In this document: positions 6,818 through 8,836 of the stretch, piece by piece
Layout: the number at the start of each line of letters is the position of its first letter
Numbering within the stretch: position 1 is the stretch's first letter
Source of the DNA: an uncultured Eubacteriales bacterium
GTDB lineage: Bacteria > Bacillota > Clostridia > Oscillospirales > Oscillospiraceae
Reading direction: 5' to 3'
Assembly: GCA_900546485.1 (NCBI GenBank)
Contig: URDK01000098.1
Coordinates: forward strand, 1 to 8,836
Length of the DNA stretch: 8,836 nucleotides
Made by a program: the position numbers and the translations under genes
The notes under the pieces: model-generated
Told to the model about the DNA's origin: nothing
Databases searched by the model: none
Seen by the model: the letters and a program-made list of their open reading frames with translations, nothing else

Positions 6818-7467
6818 CGAGGGAGCCCAACTGGCGGGAGATATACCGCTACCTCGGCTACAAAAACGGCGCGCGTCCCGAGGGTGAGGCGCTCAGAATG
6901 ATAGAGCGCGCCGAAGCCCAGGTGCGCGAGGCGGCGGAGCCAAGGTGCGTTTACCGGCGGATGCCGCTGAGCTTCCCGGCTGAAAATACGCTCTCCATAG
7001 GCGGCATATGCATAAAAAGCGCCGCGCTCCGCCGGAATCTCGACGGCTGCGCGGGCGCTTATCTGTTCGCGGCCACGCTCGGCGCGGGAGTAGATCGGCT
7101 GATATCAAAGCTCACGGCTCTTGGCCGCGTGAGCGAGGCCGCCGCAGCACAGGCCGCCGCCGCGGCGCTCATAGAGGACTGCTGCGACGAGCAGAACGAA
7201 GCCCTGCGCGCCGAGGCCGATGCCGCCGGTCTCCGCCTGCGTCCCCGGTTCAGCCCGGGCTACGGCGACTTTTCGATAGAGCACCAGCGCGACATCACGC
7301 GGGTGCTGGATACGGCGCGGCGTATCGGCCTCACAGTGACGGACAGCCTCATGCTCGCGCCCATGAAATCCGTGACGGCCGTGATAGGCATAGCGGAAAC
7401 GGAGGGCTGCACGGCTGCGGGCTGTGGGAGCTGCGACAAACAAGACTGCGAATTCAGGAGACAGTGA
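6814..7467 (+). CDS. Stand-alone methionine synthase activation-domain protein with Cys-rich tail
   Basis: This 217-residue protein corresponds to the SAM-binding reactivation domain that E. coli carries at the MetH C-terminus. In several Firmicutes and Thermotoga the domain is a separate gene beside a shorter MetH. It is expected to bind SAM and help the reductive methylation of oxidised cobalamin. Supporting sequence: GAYLFAATLGAGVDRLI (81-97), RFSPGYGDFSIEHQRD (145-160), matching the R-x3-GY segment that binds SAM in MetH, and IGLTVTDSLMLAPMKSVTAVIG (171-192). The tail has C199-x4-C204-x2-C207-x4-C212 followed by FRR, absent from the E. coli domain and possibly a metal site (inference). 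The start is GTG 6814 inside the metF stop (GTGA), with GGAG 8 bases upstream. metH begins one base after the stop. The local position makes the MetH partnership firm. Confidence 0.9.
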   Translation: MTREPNWREIYRYLGYKNGARPEGEALRMIERAEAQVREAAEPRCVYRRMPLSFPAENTLSIGGICIKSAALRRNLDGCAGAYLFAATLGAGVDRLISKLTALGRVSEAAAAQAAAAALIEDCCDEQNEALRAEADAAGLRLRPRFSPGYGDFSIEHQRDITRVLDTARRIGLTVTDSLMLAPMKSVTAVIGIAETEGCTAAGCGSCDKQDCEFRRQ

Positions 7468-7468
7468 C

Positions 7469-8836
7469 ATGGATATAAGGCAAATATTGGGCAAAAGGCG
7501 GCTGTTCCTGGACGGCGGCACGGGCACGAGCCTGCAAAAGATGGGCCTTCGCCCCGGAGAGCAGCCGGAGACCTGGAATATACTGCACCCGGAGCGGATA
7601 GAGAGCCTGCACCGTGCCTACCTCGACGCGGGCGCGGACATCATATACACCAACACCTTCGGCGCCAACCGGCTCAAGTATCCGGCGGACGGCGAATTTC
7701 CGCTTGAGGAAGTTGTCAAATCCGCCGTAAACATCGCAAAATCGGCGCAAAAGGCATGCGGACGTGAGGAAAACTCCTGGGTCGCCCTCGACATCGGCCC
7801 CTCGGGCAAGCTCCTCAAGCCCCTCGGCGACCTCGACTTTGAGGACGCCGTCTCGCTCTTTGCGGAGGTCGTGAGATACGGCTCGGAGGCCGGCGCCGAC
7901 CTTGTCGTCATTGAGACGATGGGCGACAGCTATGAGCTCAAGGCCGCCGTCCTCGCAGTCAAGGAGAATTGCGACCTTCCAATAATCGCCACGGCGGCCT
8001 ACGACGAAAAGGCTCGGCTGCTCACCGGAGGCACGCCGGAATCGGTTACAGCTCTGCTCGAGGGCCTGGGCGTGGACGCCCTGGGCCTCAACTGCGGCCT
8101 CGGCCCGGCGGAGATGCTGCCGATAGCCGAGCGCCTGGCCGCCGCAGCCAGCCTGCCCGTCGCCGCCGCGCCGAATGCGGGCCTCCCGCGCTCCGTGGAC
8201 GGGCAGACGGTGTTTGACCTCGGACCGGAGGACTTCGCCCGGGGCATGAGGGCCATAGCCGAGACCGGCGCACAGCTCCTCGGCGGCTGCTGCGGCACCA
8301 CGCCGGAGCATATTGCGGCCCTGGTCCGCGAGTGCCGCGAGCTGCCCTTCAAGCCGCAGATGAGGAAGCGCCGCACCGTCGTTTCCTCCTTCTCGACGGC
8401 GGTGGAGATAGGTCCCGCCCCGGTCATAGTGGGTGAGCGCATAAACCCGACGGGCAAGCCGAAGCTCAAGGAGGCGCTCCGCAGCGCCAACATGGACTAC
8501 ATCCTTGCCGAGGGCGCCGCGCAGGAAGACGCGGGCGCGCACATCCTGGACGTGAACGTCGGCCTGCCCGGCGTGGATGAGCCCGAGATGCTAGAGCGCG
8601 CGGTCTGCGCCCTCCAGAGCGTGACGGGCCTGCCCCTGCAGCTCGACAGCTCGGACCCCGCCGCGCTCGAGCGCGCCATGCGGCGTTATAACGGCAAGCC
8701 GATGATAAATTCCGTGAGCGCCAAGGCCGAGAGCATGGCCGCGGTGTTCCCGCTGGTGAAGAAGTACGGCGGCGTGGTCGTCGGCCTCGCGCTCGACGAG
8801 AGCGGCATCCCCGAGACCGCCGAGGGCCGCGTCGAG
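7469..8836 (+). CDS. metH: Cobalamin-dependent methionine synthase, N-terminal part (cut by window end)
   Basis: The enzyme transfers the methyl group of 5-methyl-THF through cobalamin to homocysteine, giving methionine. 456 codons are present and the frame is still open at base 8836. Residues 1-~300 form the homocysteine S-methyltransferase barrel: LFLDGGTGTSLQKMG (12-26), GADIIYTNTFGAN (54-66), and the three zinc-binding cysteines at C209 (GLNCG) and C274-C275 (GGCCGTTPEH), equivalent to E. coli Cys247, 310 and 311. The pterin-binding domain starts near 318 with VGERINPTG (321-329) and DVNVG (361-365). The cobalamin domain would follow outside the window. Because the activation domain is the separate gene just upstream, this MetH is expected to lack it at its C-terminus. 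ATG 7469 is preceded by AGGAG (7456-7460) at 8 bases, inside the upstream gene. Confidence 0.95.
   Translation, partial: MDIRQILGKRRLFLDGGTGTSLQKMGLRPGEQPETWNILHPERIESLHRAYLDAGADIIYTNTFGANRLKYPADGEFPLEEVVKSAVNIAKSAQKACGREENSWVALDIGPSGKLLKPLGDLDFEDAVSLFAEVVRYGSEAGADLVVIETMGDSYELKAAVLAVKENCDLPIIATAAYDEKARLLTGGTPESVTALLEGLGVDALGLNCGLGPAEMLPIAERLAAAASLPVAAAPNAGLPRSVDGQTVFDLGPEDFARGMRAIAETGAQLLGGCCGTTPEHIAALVRECRELPFKPQMRKRRTVVSSFSTAVEIGPAPVIVGERINPTGKPKLKEALRSANMDYILAEGAAQEDAGAHILDVNVGLPGVDEPEMLERAVCALQSVTGLPLQLDSSDPAALERAMRRYNGKPMINSVSAKAESMAAVFPLVKKYGGVVVGLALDESGIPETAEGRVE

Noticed and set aside
7454..8542. 362-codon open frame on the minus strand opposite metH
   Set aside because: The opposite strand encodes metH with its zinc cysteines. 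The minus frame has no recognisable domain and simply mirrors its codon bias.

Overview
The window is a GC-rich bacterial chromosomal segment, most likely from an anaerobic Firmicute of the Clostridia and perhaps Oscillospiraceae-like. That assignment is inference. It rests on GC-rich third positions combined with unusually heavy ATA use for isoleucine (about half of the Ile codons in mgtE by hand count), TTG and GTG starts, a B12-dependent methionine synthase split from its activation domain, and 1-base or 4-base gene junctions. Eight coding regions fill nearly all of the sequence. I see no tRNA, rRNA, CRISPR array, insertion sequence or phage gene.

Left block, + strand, 2-3007: the C-terminal part of S-adenosylhomocysteine hydrolase (ahcY), then an MgtE-type magnesium transporter, then an AEC-family permease, with about 30 bases between neighbours. 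The first ~140 bases are not ahcY. They encode part of a response-regulator receiver domain that runs in frame into ahcY at a short string (about 143-160) which both families encode at this point. This is probably an assembly chimera at the contig end, but it could be a real recombination. A strong two-way terminator at 3019-3048 closes the block.

Middle block, - strand, 3068-5777: a flavoprotein of the phytoene desaturase / carotenoid isomerase / retinol saturase superfamily, then one base later an FAD/NAD(P)H/[2Fe-2S] reductase. The tight coupling suggests a two-protein redox system in which the reductase feeds NAD(P)H electrons to the flavoprotein. No carotenoid biosynthesis gene is visible, so the substrate is unknown. 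This is the best candidate here for something undescribed.

Right block, + strand, 5957 to the end: metF (methylenetetrahydrofolate reductase), a stand-alone methionine synthase reactivation-domain protein with a Cys-rich tail, and the start of metH (homocysteine and pterin domains, cut by the window edge). metF makes 5-methyl-THF, MetH moves the methyl group to homocysteine through cobalamin, and the small protein is expected to help reactivate the cobalamin. Together with ahcY, which regenerates homocysteine, the window carries much of the methionine/SAM cycle, although ahcY is not in the same transcription unit. The middle and right blocks diverge from a 179-base intergenic region with promoter-like sequence on both strands.
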